A stretch of 8,280 bases of DNA from NCBI GenBank assembly GCA_937893205.1, contig CALBJU010000232.1:1-8280 (forward strand). Direction: 5' to 3'. The DNA is from an uncultured Bacteroidota bacterium. GTDB lineage: Bacteria; Bacteroidota; Rhodothermia; Rhodothermales; UBA10348. Position numbers and translations under genes: made by a program. The notes below the pieces were generated by a model, which saw only the letters and a list, made by a program, of their open reading frames with translations, had not been told where the DNA came from and made no database searches. Below are positions 1-6,316 of the stretch, one piece after another (within the stretch, counting starts at the first letter, position 1; every line of letters begins with the position of its first letter).

Positions 1-1410
1 TGCAGAAACAGGCGAAGCTCCGGCAGTATCGACATATACCGTACTCAGGTCCAGTCTCCGCTGAAAAAAGGACTCCGTCAGCGAAAAAGTCTGAATCTTG
101 GGCGTGGGGATCAGCCATACGTGCTTTCTGAATACTCCCTTCCGCATGGCCAACTCGCCCTTACTCGCACTGTATCCCATATTTCGATACCGCAAAACGG
201 CCATAAGCACGATGAGAGGAAGCAGCGCTGCGCCCCAGATGACGCCGTCCCACCACCACCAGATACTGGCGATGACCACTGCGAGGGCTATGGTGTTTCG
301 AATGATGAATCGGCGCACGGTGAGTCTTGAAACGGGCTGCCACTCGCTGGGCAGGCTCATCCCACTGAGAGAGGAGATGATGCCTGCAACCTCTTCCATC
401 GTGGCCAGCGGAGCCGCCACCTGGAAGCCCTTCTGCTTCAAATCAATTCCCATCGTCTGAAGCTCGAGTCGGTACCACCCGAATCGCTTCATCAGTGGAT
501 TCGTGCGGATGATGTAGGCTTGAATTCGTTTCAGAGGGATGGTGCCCTCGGACAGCGTCAACAAACCGTGCTCGCGGTGCAGCTTGTCGCCCAGGAGGCG
601 GACCCGGAAGCGGTGATAGCGATTCACCGTCACGGCGATTCCCGACAGCCAGCCAAGGCTCACCGCGCCTCCAACCACCAGAATTCCGGCAATCCACGGT
701 GAGGCTTCGATGATCGCAGACCACTCCTCAAAATTATCTCCGGCGAGCCAGGCAAAAACAACGGTCGGATCGGGATCGACGTACTGCATCAACGAGAAAA
801 ATCCAGCCATATATAGCCAGGAAAATCGAAAAACTCCTGCAAGAACGACCCGTTTTGGACTCATCGAAAACAGAGCATCCAGATCGGCATCAACCGTGGA
901 TGCATCTTGCCCCAGGGGCTCATCCAAGGACGAGAGCACAGAATTTTGAGTATCAGAGCCCGAAAATTCCTGCTGCATCTCGCGAACTACTGCCCTTATT
1001 TCCCGCGCTTCTTCGAGCGAAACGTATTCCAGGACTCCCTCTGCAGATGCGCTGCCCGCCGTGTAGACAGCTACCTTCGCCGTACGCATCATACGCTGCA
1101 TCGGCCCCTGTTCGATCTCAATATTCTGGATCCGCTCGATTGGAATATTGCGCTTCCTGCGCGTTAGAACGCCGGAATGGATGATGAGCTCGCTGGGCGT
1201 AATCCAGTAGCGGAACCGGACGTAATACAGCACGATCCAGGGTAGAACCGCAACGGCGTATGCAAAAGCGAATGCCATGTTGAACCAAGCCGTCGACTCG
1301 GAGCCGCGAAGGACGGGAAGCAGAATGAAAATGAGACCGGGCAGGCTCACGATCATTCGCTGGACCAGCGTGAGGGGATGGAGCCGCCGAGCTTCGTTGG
1401 AGGGCTTCAT
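1..1410 (-). CDS. Three-domain bacterial PH (YdbT-like) membrane protein, 3' end cut by window edge
   Basis: The frame is open for 470 codons from the ATG at 1410 to base 1 with no stop, so the C-terminus lies outside the window. Seen in the sequence: hydrophobic spans at about residues 19-35, 43-64, 187-208, 237-257 and 373-387 plus 390-407, alternating with three copies of a bacterial PH fold (bPH_2). These are near residues 66-148, 260-346 and from 408 on. Each copy has the same core: a W/Y-x-x-(T/S)-x-x-E/K-L start, an R/K-x-G-hydrophobic turn, a (I/L)P-hydrophobic-x-(K/R)IQ strand (NIPIERIQ, TIPLKRIQ, LIPTPKIQ) and a V-Y-TAG-like strand. Three bPH_2 domains and about 490 residues are usual for YdbT, so only a few tens of residues are probably missing. 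The start forms a TGATG overlap with the preceding YdbS-like gene. In Bacillus this pair contributes to resistance against a competitor's antimicrobial compounds; whether that holds here is unknown. Family call is firm, role open. Confidence 0.88.
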   Translation of the reverse strand, partial: MKPSNEARRLHPLTLVQRMIVSLPGLIFILLPVLRGSESTAWFNMAFAFAYAVAVLPWIVLYYVRFRYWITPSELIIHSGVLTRRKRNIPIERIQNIEIEQGPMQRMMRTAKVAVYTAGSASAEGVLEYVSLEEAREIRAVVREMQQEFSGSDTQNSVLSSLDEPLGQDASTVDADLDALFSMSPKRVVLAGVFRFSWLYMAGFFSLMQYVDPDPTVVFAWLAGDNFEEWSAIIEASPWIAGILVVGGAVSLGWLSGIAVTVNRYHRFRVRLLGDKLHREHGLLTLSEGTIPLKRIQAYIIRTNPLMKRFGWYRLELQTMGIDLKQKGFQVAAPLATMEEVAGIISSLSGMSLPSEWQPVSRLTVRRFIIRNTIALAVVIASIWWWWDGVIWGAALLPLIVLMAVLRYRNMGYSASKGELAMRKGVFRKHVWLIPTPKIQTFSLTESFFQRRLDLSTVYVDTAGASPVSA

Positions 1411-1934
1411 CAGAGGGCTTCGTCAGTGATAAACTCTTTCATCTCGTCACGGAGCCTCTCGGCTACCTCCAGGCTCAAGCCCGGCAGGATGACATCACTG
1501 GATCGGGTGCCCGCCGTATGAATGATCAGCTTCGCCACGTCATATTCCCTTTCAAACAGATCCTGGGAAACGTCCAGGTGCTGAATGCGCCTCAGTGGAA
1601 TGATTGTGTGCACCCGGTTGAAGATGCCTCGCACCAATAGCAGCTCCTGAGCGCGAAGATCGTAGCCCCAGTACTTGTACCGCAGGCGGGGAATCCAGAA
1701 GGATAAGGCGAGCGTGACACCGAGCGTGAGGAGCGGATAGACGCCGAAAGGAACCGCACGATCGGACTCAAAGAAGTTCATGATGTCAAAGACGAGGACA
1801 CCAATTGCCAGAATTGCCGAGAATAAACCCGTTTTTATCGTCCACACGCGCACAATGGACCGATCGAGCGACTCGAGGCCCTCGAACGATGCGCGGTTGG
1901 GCGGCTCGGCATTAATGTCTGTTGGAATTTCCAT
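1410..1934 (-). CDS. Single bacterial PH-domain (YdbS-like) membrane protein
   Basis: 174 residues from an ATG. Two hydrophobic segments (about 34-55 and 64-81) are followed by one bPH_2 domain (about 88-170). The domain has the family core: Y-x-L-x-x-x-E at 91-97, a LVRGIF turn at 100-105, TIIPLRRIQHLDV at 110-122 and LIIHTAGT at 136-143. B. subtilis YdbS is of similar size and organisation. Its stop (TGA) shares one base with the ATG of the three-domain partner, so the two are almost certainly translationally coupled and probably form one membrane complex. No Shine-Dalgarno sequence is seen: the 7 bases before the ATG follow directly on a strong hairpin. Function of these PH domains in bacteria is poorly known; lipid or protein contact at the membrane is an inference. 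Confidence 0.87.
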   Translation of the reverse strand: MEIPTDINAEPPNRASFEGLESLDRSIVRVWTIKTGLFSAILAIGVLVFDIMNFFESDRAVPFGVYPLLTLGVTLALSFWIPRLRYKYWGYDLRAQELLLVRGIFNRVHTIIPLRRIQHLDVSQDLFEREYDVAKLIIHTAGTRSSDVILPGLSLEVAERLRDEMKEFITDEAL

Positions 1935-1941
1935 CTAATGG

Positions 1942-1970
1942 GTTGGCCGGCCGCATGGCGGCCGGCCAAC
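1942..1970. repeat. Perfect 13-bp GC-rich inverted repeat (hairpin) between aquaporin and PH-domain gene
   Basis: GTTGGCCGGCCGC at 1942-1954 pairs exactly with GCGGCCGGCCAAC at 1958-1970, leaving a 3-base loop. In the minus-strand transcript the stem begins 11 nt after the aquaporin stop and ends 7 nt before the ATG of the YdbS-like gene. No run of U follows, so it is not a textbook intrinsic terminator. It could reduce read-through, protect the 3' end of the aquaporin message, or mask the ribosome landing site of the next gene. Confidence 0.8.
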
Positions 1971-1981
1971 GGTCAGTGCGT

Positions 1982-2614
1982 TCAGGAAGCCTGGAATTTG
2001 AAGACCATCGCCGCCACTACGCCGCCACCAAACGGGCCTACGAGATAAATCCATATGTCCGAGAATGAGCCACTACCCATACCTGCATCAATGATGGTCG
2101 ATCCAATGGCGACGGCCGGGTTGAACGCCGCACCAGAAACATTTCCGACAGCAAACGCTCCCGCCATCACGGTGAATCCGATTGCCAGACCGTAGTACGA
2201 ATTGCCTTCCGTCGCATCGGATGTGGCGACATTCAAGATCACCAGAACGAGTGCGAAGGAGAACAGAAACTCCGCCAACAAAGCTTGCATACTGGTGTGT
2301 CCTGCGCCGACTCCTGGAGAAAAGGTGTCGCCTCCCAGAATATACATGGAAGCCATTGCCGCCAGCGCCGCTCCCACGACCTGAACTACCATGTACCGGA
2401 TGGCTTCCGAACTTTCAATCTCTCCGCGCATCATGACGCCCAGCGTTACAGCCGGATTGTAGTGTGCACCCGAGATGTGCCCTCCCATGTAGACCATGAC
2501 CATAAGGACGCTGCCTATCGCAAGGGGAGCCAGTGAGGAACCCGATCCTACGGCCAGGCCAATAGTCAGGACGAGAAAAAACGTTCCAATCAGCTCCGTG
2601 ACGAGTTTGTTCAT
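1982..2614 (-). CDS. Aquaporin-family (MIP) channel with non-canonical selectivity filter
   Basis: A polytopic inner-membrane channel of 210 residues. The usual two half-repeats are visible: SGAHYNPAVTLG with NPA at 53-55 and SGAAFNPAVAIG with NPA at 165-167, and about six hydrophobic spans with two re-entrant loops. The length is slightly below the roughly 230 of E. coli AqpZ. I chose the ATG at 2614 because TELIGTFFLV is the normal MIP N-terminus. The frame can be extended upstream to a GTG at 2704, but that would translate across the promoter. The residue after the second NPA, nearly always arginine in this family, is valine (V168). By ungapped alignment to AqpZ the other filter positions are I33, A153 and A162, so the constriction looks wide and non-polar. 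The transported solute therefore cannot be assumed to be water or glycerol. It is likely transcribed from its own promoter at 2661-2689, with the PH-domain genes downstream. Confidence 0.92.
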   Translation of the reverse strand: MNKLVTELIGTFFLVLTIGLAVGSGSSLAPLAIGSVLMVMVYMGGHISGAHYNPAVTLGVMMRGEIESSEAIRYMVVQVVGAALAAMASMYILGGDTFSPGVGAGHTSMQALLAEFLFSFALVLVILNVATSDATEGNSYYGLAIGFTVMAGAFAVGNVSGAAFNPAVAIGSTIIDAGMGSGSFSDIWIYLVGPFGGGVVAAMVFKFQAS

Positions 2615-2660
2615 TGTGCGCGTTACCGTGAGTGGATGGGTGGAAGAAGGGGTTCGATAA

Positions 2661-2689
2661 AGTATAAGCGAATTGCCGGATGTGGGCAA
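2661..2689 (-). promoter_or_regulatory. Sigma70-like promoter for the aquaporin gene
   Basis: On the minus strand TTGCCC (2689-2684) is followed after exactly 17 bases by TATACT (2666-2661). The -10 box lies 46 bases before the aquaporin ATG, giving a predicted leader of about 40 nt. It lies in the only gap of more than 100 bases between genes in the window. The overlapping TTATACTTTAT also partly resembles the Bacteroidota -7 element, so the exact sigma factor is not settled. Confidence 0.6.
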
Positions 2690-2746
2690 CAATCTTTGCG
2701 GCACCAGGTGCGCTCTGTTCGCCCCATCTCTTTGGTGCCCTTATAG

Positions 2747-3370
2747 TTACTTGTCAATAAGGTCTGAATACGAAATTTCGATCAGATCCTGCTCGGAGAT
2801 CTCAAAAAGCTCCATGAAAAAGCGGCATTGCTTCGTTAACTCAATTTCATCGCGAGATCCATCCGAATCAATAGCCTCGATTTCAAGAAACAGCCCCAAC
2901 CCATCTACATCGTCCAGGTGAATCTTCACGTTCCCATCGAACCAGATTTCCCGACGCTTCGAGACGACGACTTTGACTCCTAGTGATGCTGCCAGAACTT
3001 CTTTGAGATCCGGATCGGGGTTGACCCGGTAGAGGAGCACTTCCGATTTCTTCGGGCCCGCCATATTCGTGCGCCGATAGAAAATCAGTGTGTTTTCGAT
3101 GTTGCCTTCTCGAAGCTTGAGACGACCCTCGGGCACATTGAAATAAGTGTCCGTCTGACGGTCTTCGCCAATCCTGTGGGCCTTGCGCTCCTTGAGAATT
3201 CGGCGGACGAAACGATGACCCGATGCCCGGGCCTTGATCTCAACATTCAGTCGAGCGCCCCCACCTTCGGGAATATCCAAAGCCCCTTCGTCCCTGGTAT
3301 GCGAAAATTGTTCTACTGTCTCGATAGCTCTTCGCGGACGATCCTCCGAATGACTTCGGTATTGCGCCAT
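2747..3370 (-). CDS. CYTH-domain protein (class IV adenylate cyclase / thiamine-triphosphatase superfamily)
   Basis: 207 residues from the ATG at 3370. The CYTH tunnel-fold signature runs from residue 42 to the C-terminus: NVEIKAR (42-48), then TDTYFNVPEGRLKLRE around 73-88, a LIFYRR strand near 94-99, KRREIWF around 138-144, and KIHLDDVDGLGLFLEIE around 149-165. These supply the basic residues that bind a triphosphate and the acidic residues that bind metal. In the first motif (ExExK) the first Glu is Asn, as is common in the NVEIKAR subgroup. Members hydrolyse or cyclise triphosphate substrates in the cytosol; the substrate here cannot be read from sequence. The first 40 residues look unlike the domain and overlap 58 nt of the VKOR-DsbA gene. 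In-frame TTG (3280) and CTG (3250, preceded by a GGTGGGGG stretch) are alternative starts giving a more usual N-terminus. The ATG has an AAGGT 7 nt upstream, so I kept it. It is the last gene of the first block. Confidence 0.82.
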   Translation of the reverse strand: MAQYRSHSEDRPRRAIETVEQFSHTRDEGALDIPEGGGARLNVEIKARASGHRFVRRILKERKAHRIGEDRQTDTYFNVPEGRLKLREGNIENTLIFYRRTNMAGPKKSEVLLYRVNPDPDLKEVLAASLGVKVVVSKRREIWFDGNVKIHLDDVDGLGLFLEIEAIDSDGSRDEIELTKQCRFFMELFEISEQDLIEISYSDLIDK

Positions 3371-4578
3371 TGACTGACCTTACGACCGTTGATGTACAGA
3401 GTCGGTGTTGAATTTACCTGTGCATCCCGGCCCTTTTCCAGGTCCGAGAGGACACGGTCGTGAACATCCGCTCGGTTCACACATTCCGCGAACGCGCCCA
3501 CATCCCATCCAAGATCTCCTGCAATGCGTGCTATCAACTGCGGCCCGAGAATTCCCTGGTTGCGGAATAATTCGTCATGAAACGACCAAAAATCTCCGAA
3601 TTCTTGTGCGCAGACGCCCGCTTTGGCCGCATTTCCGGCCTGAGCGTGTATTTGCCTCGGCATACTGATGTTTATGGATTGATCCAAGGGGTAATTCATA
3701 AATATGAATTTGACATCATCCCGGAATTCAAATAGCGTCGGACGAAGGTGAAACGCTGACTGCCCGCATGCCGGACACTGAAAATCGGCAAATTCCACCA
3801 CCGTGAGTTCGGCCTCAGGATTGCCCCACACAGAGGCATTCGGATCGGTTTTCACGTTAATCGGTACCTGCCGAAAATGTCCGTTCACGGCCAGGTCGTA
3901 ATCAAAACCACTGGTGCCCGTTATGTCCCGTTGCTGGTTGAGGCCGACCGCGTATCCGATTCCGAAAACCACGGCGATTATGCCCCCGGTCTTCACGAAT
4001 TTTGGTGAATACCCCAATGCCTCCGCTTTTCCACGGACTGCGTCCACGTACGTTCTAAGAAACGCGACCCAACCGCCCGGACCGAATCCGAGCCCTTTCC
4101 CGAGCGAAAATGCGACACCAAAATTCGCCACATACATACCAACACAAACGATGCACAGAACACCCAGATCGTATAACTGATAGGCTTTAAGAAAAGTGAA
4201 GAGGACTGCGCCAATTGCAAGCACAAACGAGATCGCGATATAGGGTGCAGAGCTCCGGCTGTTAGCTGATGTTGCCCCTAAAAGCGCCGAGAGGCCTGCA
4301 ATGACGTAGAAGAGAAAACCGAACCACGCGACGGGTACACCGAACAATTTTGCGTAGCTCGACGCATTCGCCAGATCACAGTTGATCCACTCATTCAGCG
4401 TGCATCCACTCGCTTCAACCAGTCCCTGGCTTTCGATGTTGAACGTCAGGTTCGTGGCGTAATAGGCTAATGCGGCTCCCAAAGCCGCAAAAGCCACGGT
4501 TACCCACAACATTTTTTGATTCAGAACGGGTTGCGATGCTCTTGCGCCCCGTTCTTTGCGTGGTTTCGATTTGGACAT
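3313..4578 (-). CDS. Fused vitamin K epoxide reductase (VKOR) - DsbA-like disulfide-forming protein
   Basis: 421 residues combining a quinone-dependent oxidase with its thioredoxin-fold partner, so disulfides can be formed in exported proteins without separate DsbB and DsbA. The membrane part has hydrophobic spans near 24-43, 82-100, 112-130, 139-157 and 198-213. The VKOR cysteines are all present: loop pair C59 and C67, a nearby SS at 73-74, and the active CIVC (142-145). A linker leads to a DsbA-like domain (about 255-415) with FADFQCPACGQ (redox pair C268/C271) and the cis-proline loop STPT (P392). Two more cysteines, C323 and C366, could form a structural disulfide. Fusions of this type are known from cyanobacteria, actinobacteria and Bacteroidota relatives. 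It starts 39 nt after the GNAT stop and overlaps the CYTH gene by 58 nt. The likely orientation puts the DsbA domain in the periplasm. Identification is firm; natural clients are unknown, but the cysteine-containing lipoprotein two genes upstream is a candidate. Confidence 0.95.
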   Translation of the reverse strand: MSKSKPRKERGARASQPVLNQKMLWVTVAFAALGAALAYYATNLTFNIESQGLVEASGCTLNEWINCDLANASSYAKLFGVPVAWFGFLFYVIAGLSALLGATSANSRSSAPYIAISFVLAIGAVLFTFLKAYQLYDLGVLCIVCVGMYVANFGVAFSLGKGLGFGPGGWVAFLRTYVDAVRGKAEALGYSPKFVKTGGIIAVVFGIGYAVGLNQQRDITGTSGFDYDLAVNGHFRQVPINVKTDPNASVWGNPEAELTVVEFADFQCPACGQSAFHLRPTLFEFRDDVKFIFMNYPLDQSINISMPRQIHAQAGNAAKAGVCAQEFGDFWSFHDELFRNQGILGPQLIARIAGDLGWDVGAFAECVNRADVHDRVLSDLEKGRDAQVNSTPTLYINGRKVSQWRNTEVIRRIVREELSRQ

Positions 4579-4617
4579 GATTCAGAGTGTGAGCGGAGAA
4601 AGGAAAAGTTGGGATGG

Positions 4618-5055
4618 TCAGACAGATTCTACCGAACGCCGCATGAAGCTCGCGGATTCCGGACACAGACAACGAAATTCTTCGGAGGCTCGAAGGGCGG
4701 CAGGAGCTTCTGTCCTCGGAATCAACTCAAAGCCCAGCCGGGTGAAAAACGATTCTGCGGTTTCCGTCAGCAGGTACAGATCTCGATTTTCCGAGGCGAT
4801 AAGGGCAGACGCGATCTGTTTGCCCAGCCCCAGGCCCTGGTTGGCCGGATCGACAACAATGCTGCGGAGCAAGCCATCCTCGCCGTGCCGTTCAACAACG
4901 CCCGCTGCGACGACCAGGCCACGGTCTCGAATTACCAGGAAGGAGTCCAGAACTTCTGCGACACCCGCCGTTGGAAGATCTGCTTCCGATAGAAGAGAAA
5001 CGATGCGATCCAGATCGGCAGCCCTGGCGCCAGCGGTATCGAGCGTTTTCGTCAC
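4618..5055 (-). CDS. arsN2-like: GNAT-family N-acetyltransferase resembling ArsN2
   Basis: 145 residues starting at GTG 5055, which overlaps the lipoprotein stop as GTGA. A longer frame to 5115 exists but would overlap the upstream gene by 64 nt, so the coupled GTG is preferred. GNAT motif A is visible as SIVVDPANQGLGLGKQIA (65-82), the acetyl-CoA pyrophosphate loop being Q73-G-L-G-L-G78. ArsN2-like blocks follow: LYLLTETAESFFTRLGFE (93-110), APAALRASEEF (117-127) and the terminal LCPESA (130-135). LLSEADLPTAGVAEVLDSFLV near the N-terminus also matches that subgroup. ArsN-type enzymes are found with arsenic-resistance genes, and ArsN1 relatives acetylate arsinothricin; the substrate of ArsN2 itself is less clear. 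No arsenic gene (arsR, arsC, arsM, acr3) lies in this window, so another small amine is possible. Acts in the cytosol. GNAT call is firm, ArsN2 subgroup probable. Confidence 0.83.
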   Translation of the reverse strand: MTKTLDTAGARAADLDRIVSLLSEADLPTAGVAEVLDSFLVIRDRGLVVAAGVVERHGEDGLLRSIVVDPANQGLGLGKQIASALIASENRDLYLLTETAESFFTRLGFELIPRTEAPAALRASEEFRCLCPESASFMRRSVESV

Positions 5056-6290
5056 CAACTGATTTTCGCAGACTGCAGGGTAGGCGGATTTTCTTCCTGG
5101 CCGGGTTCGGTCCACAGCATCAGCACGTCGTCCCCCGCACGCTCCATTCGAGGATAGCCAGCCGCTCGACCCATGGACGAGCTGGATACGCGGATCTGAT
5201 CTTGCATGGTTCCGTCCTTGTGAACGGTCCGGAGCAGAATTCCAGACTGTTCTGGACCTCCTCCTTCCATCCAGGCGATGATTAGTTCGTCTTTAGAGCG
5301 CATACGGACCGAGACGCGACCCGTTGGTCTACCGAGATCGATGCGGACAGGCTCCGTGAACGATTCGCCTCCCGATTCCGAGAATGAAACCAGGACGGTC
5401 GGCTCATTTCCTGCCATGGTGAACCAGCCAACGCCGAGCGTTCCGTCCAGATAATCGGATGAAGGACCGTTTACAGGGCACGCTTCGATCATCCAGCCGT
5501 CCTCGTGCAGAGGCTTCGGATCCCGCCAGGAGCCATTTTCATAGCGGGCGACGGCAATGTCTCTCATTTCTCCCTCTGATCGATCTCTGTAAAACGCCAC
5601 GAATTCCGACCCTCCGGTCCTGACCATGGTCGTCGGACAACAATCGCACGCACGGCTGTCCAGATTCCATTCTGTGCCCAGCGTTCCATCGCCCGAAACG
5701 AATCGCGCGTGCACAGACATTTCGTTTTCGCCCGTTGCGTAACGATTTCCATCCAACCACGCGGTCATGAATCCATCTGCCGCTGGTACGATAGTCACGA
5801 AGCCATGCTCCGATGGCGAACGATCATCGTGCAGCCACGCTTCCTCACTCCAGGAATCGCCATCATCTGTAGATAGTACATATCGAACCCCGTACGCATA
5901 CCGAGTATCCCCGAGTCTCTCGAGCCAGTGCGCCATCATGGTGCCCGAGTCGGAGACGGCGAGAGACGGAACGTCTGCCCAGTTGACGAACCAGTCGTCC
6001 CCGCGGGCTATTTCTGATTTGGGTGACCATGAGCCATCTTCGTATCGCGAAAAATACATCCGGGAGTCTTCTTCGAAGCGCTCAATCCACGACGCCAGGA
6101 CCGCACCATCAGAGTCTCTGGTAAGATGGGGCTCTCCTGCTTTGCCATCGGTTGGAAACGAGATCCGCTCAACGCTGGGAGGCCGTACGGGTTGATCCGC
6201 GCTTCCGGTCGCCTGGGTGCATCCAATCAGTACGCTGGCAGATAGCGCAATAGTCAGGACTGAACGTGTGATTGTCGAGCTTCGATTCAT
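5052..6290 (-). CDS. Exported Asp-box (sialidase/BNR-like beta-propeller) lipoprotein with CDCC motif
   Basis: 412 residues from the ATG at 6290. A short basic N-terminus and hydrophobic stretch end in the lipobox L-I-G-C (C24), so the mature protein should be lipid-anchored outside the inner membrane. The rest looks like a beta-propeller: a clear Asp box STDDGDSW (140-147), a degenerate one SESGGESF (304-311) and repeated strand turns such as ENGSW and EDGSW. The family carries CDCC (215-218) and ACPVNGP (270-276); apart from the lipid cysteine these are the only cysteines (C215, C217, C218, C271). The catalytic arginine triad of a true sialidase is not evident, so sugar cleavage is not claimed. 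The CDCC/CPVNGP combination recurs in uncharacterised 'exo-alpha-sialidase-like' proteins, and metal binding or disulfides are possible. An ATG at 6305 would add five residues; the 6290 start has GAGGG 8 nt upstream. It overlaps its neighbours on both sides. Confidence 0.8.
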   Translation of the reverse strand: MNRSSTITRSVLTIALSASVLIGCTQATGSADQPVRPPSVERISFPTDGKAGEPHLTRDSDGAVLASWIERFEEDSRMYFSRYEDGSWSPKSEIARGDDWFVNWADVPSLAVSDSGTMMAHWLERLGDTRYAYGVRYVLSTDDGDSWSEEAWLHDDRSPSEHGFVTIVPAADGFMTAWLDGNRYATGENEMSVHARFVSGDGTLGTEWNLDSRACDCCPTTMVRTGGSEFVAFYRDRSEGEMRDIAVARYENGSWRDPKPLHEDGWMIEACPVNGPSSDYLDGTLGVGWFTMAGNEPTVLVSFSESGGESFTEPVRIDLGRPTGRVSVRMRSKDELIIAWMEGGGPEQSGILLRTVHKDGTMQDQIRVSSSSMGRAAGYPRMERAGDDVLMLWTEPGQEENPPTLQSAKISW

Positions 6291-6316
6291 CTTCCATACC
6301 CTCATCTTCCATACCC
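6287..6316. repeat. Perfect 15-bp tandem duplication across a stop/start junction
   Basis: TCATCTTCCATACCC occurs twice head to tail (6287-6301 and 6302-6316). In the minus-strand message each copy reads GGGTATGGAAGATGA. The first copy supplies the last codons and the TGA stop of the MazG-like gene plus one ATG; the second supplies the ATG used by the lipoprotein. Fifteen bases keep the frame, so the copy inserts five residues if the first ATG is used. Confidence 0.95.
6299..6303 (-). promoter_or_regulatory. Ribosome-binding site GAGGG for the lipoprotein gene
   Basis: GAGGG sits 8 nt before the ATG at 6290 and exists only because the 15-bp duplication joins the GA of one copy to the GGG of the next. 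The equivalent position before the upstream ATG (6305) reads only TGGG. This is the clearest Shine-Dalgarno sequence in the window and favours the 6290 start. Confidence 0.6.

Noticed and set aside
2615..2704. A 30-residue N-terminal extension of the aquaporin from a GTG at 2704
   Set aside because: It would translate across a well-formed promoter, and MIP proteins normally begin just before TELIGTFF, which follows the ATG at 2614.
2700..2739. Possible terminator after the CYTH gene (GGCACCA / TGGTGCC)
   Set aside because: The arms are only 7 bp with a 26-base loop and no U-tract, too weak to call a terminator, although transcription may well end in this gap.
4516..5062. Two overlapping plus-strand frames (158 and 168 codons) opposite the GNAT gene
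   Set aside because: They have Ser/Arg-rich composition, no motif, and cover clear minus-strand genes and their junction.
5056..5115. Longer GNAT start at 5115
   Set aside because: It overlaps the lipoprotein by 64 nt and adds non-conserved sequence, whereas the GTG at 5055 makes a standard 4-base stop/start overlap.
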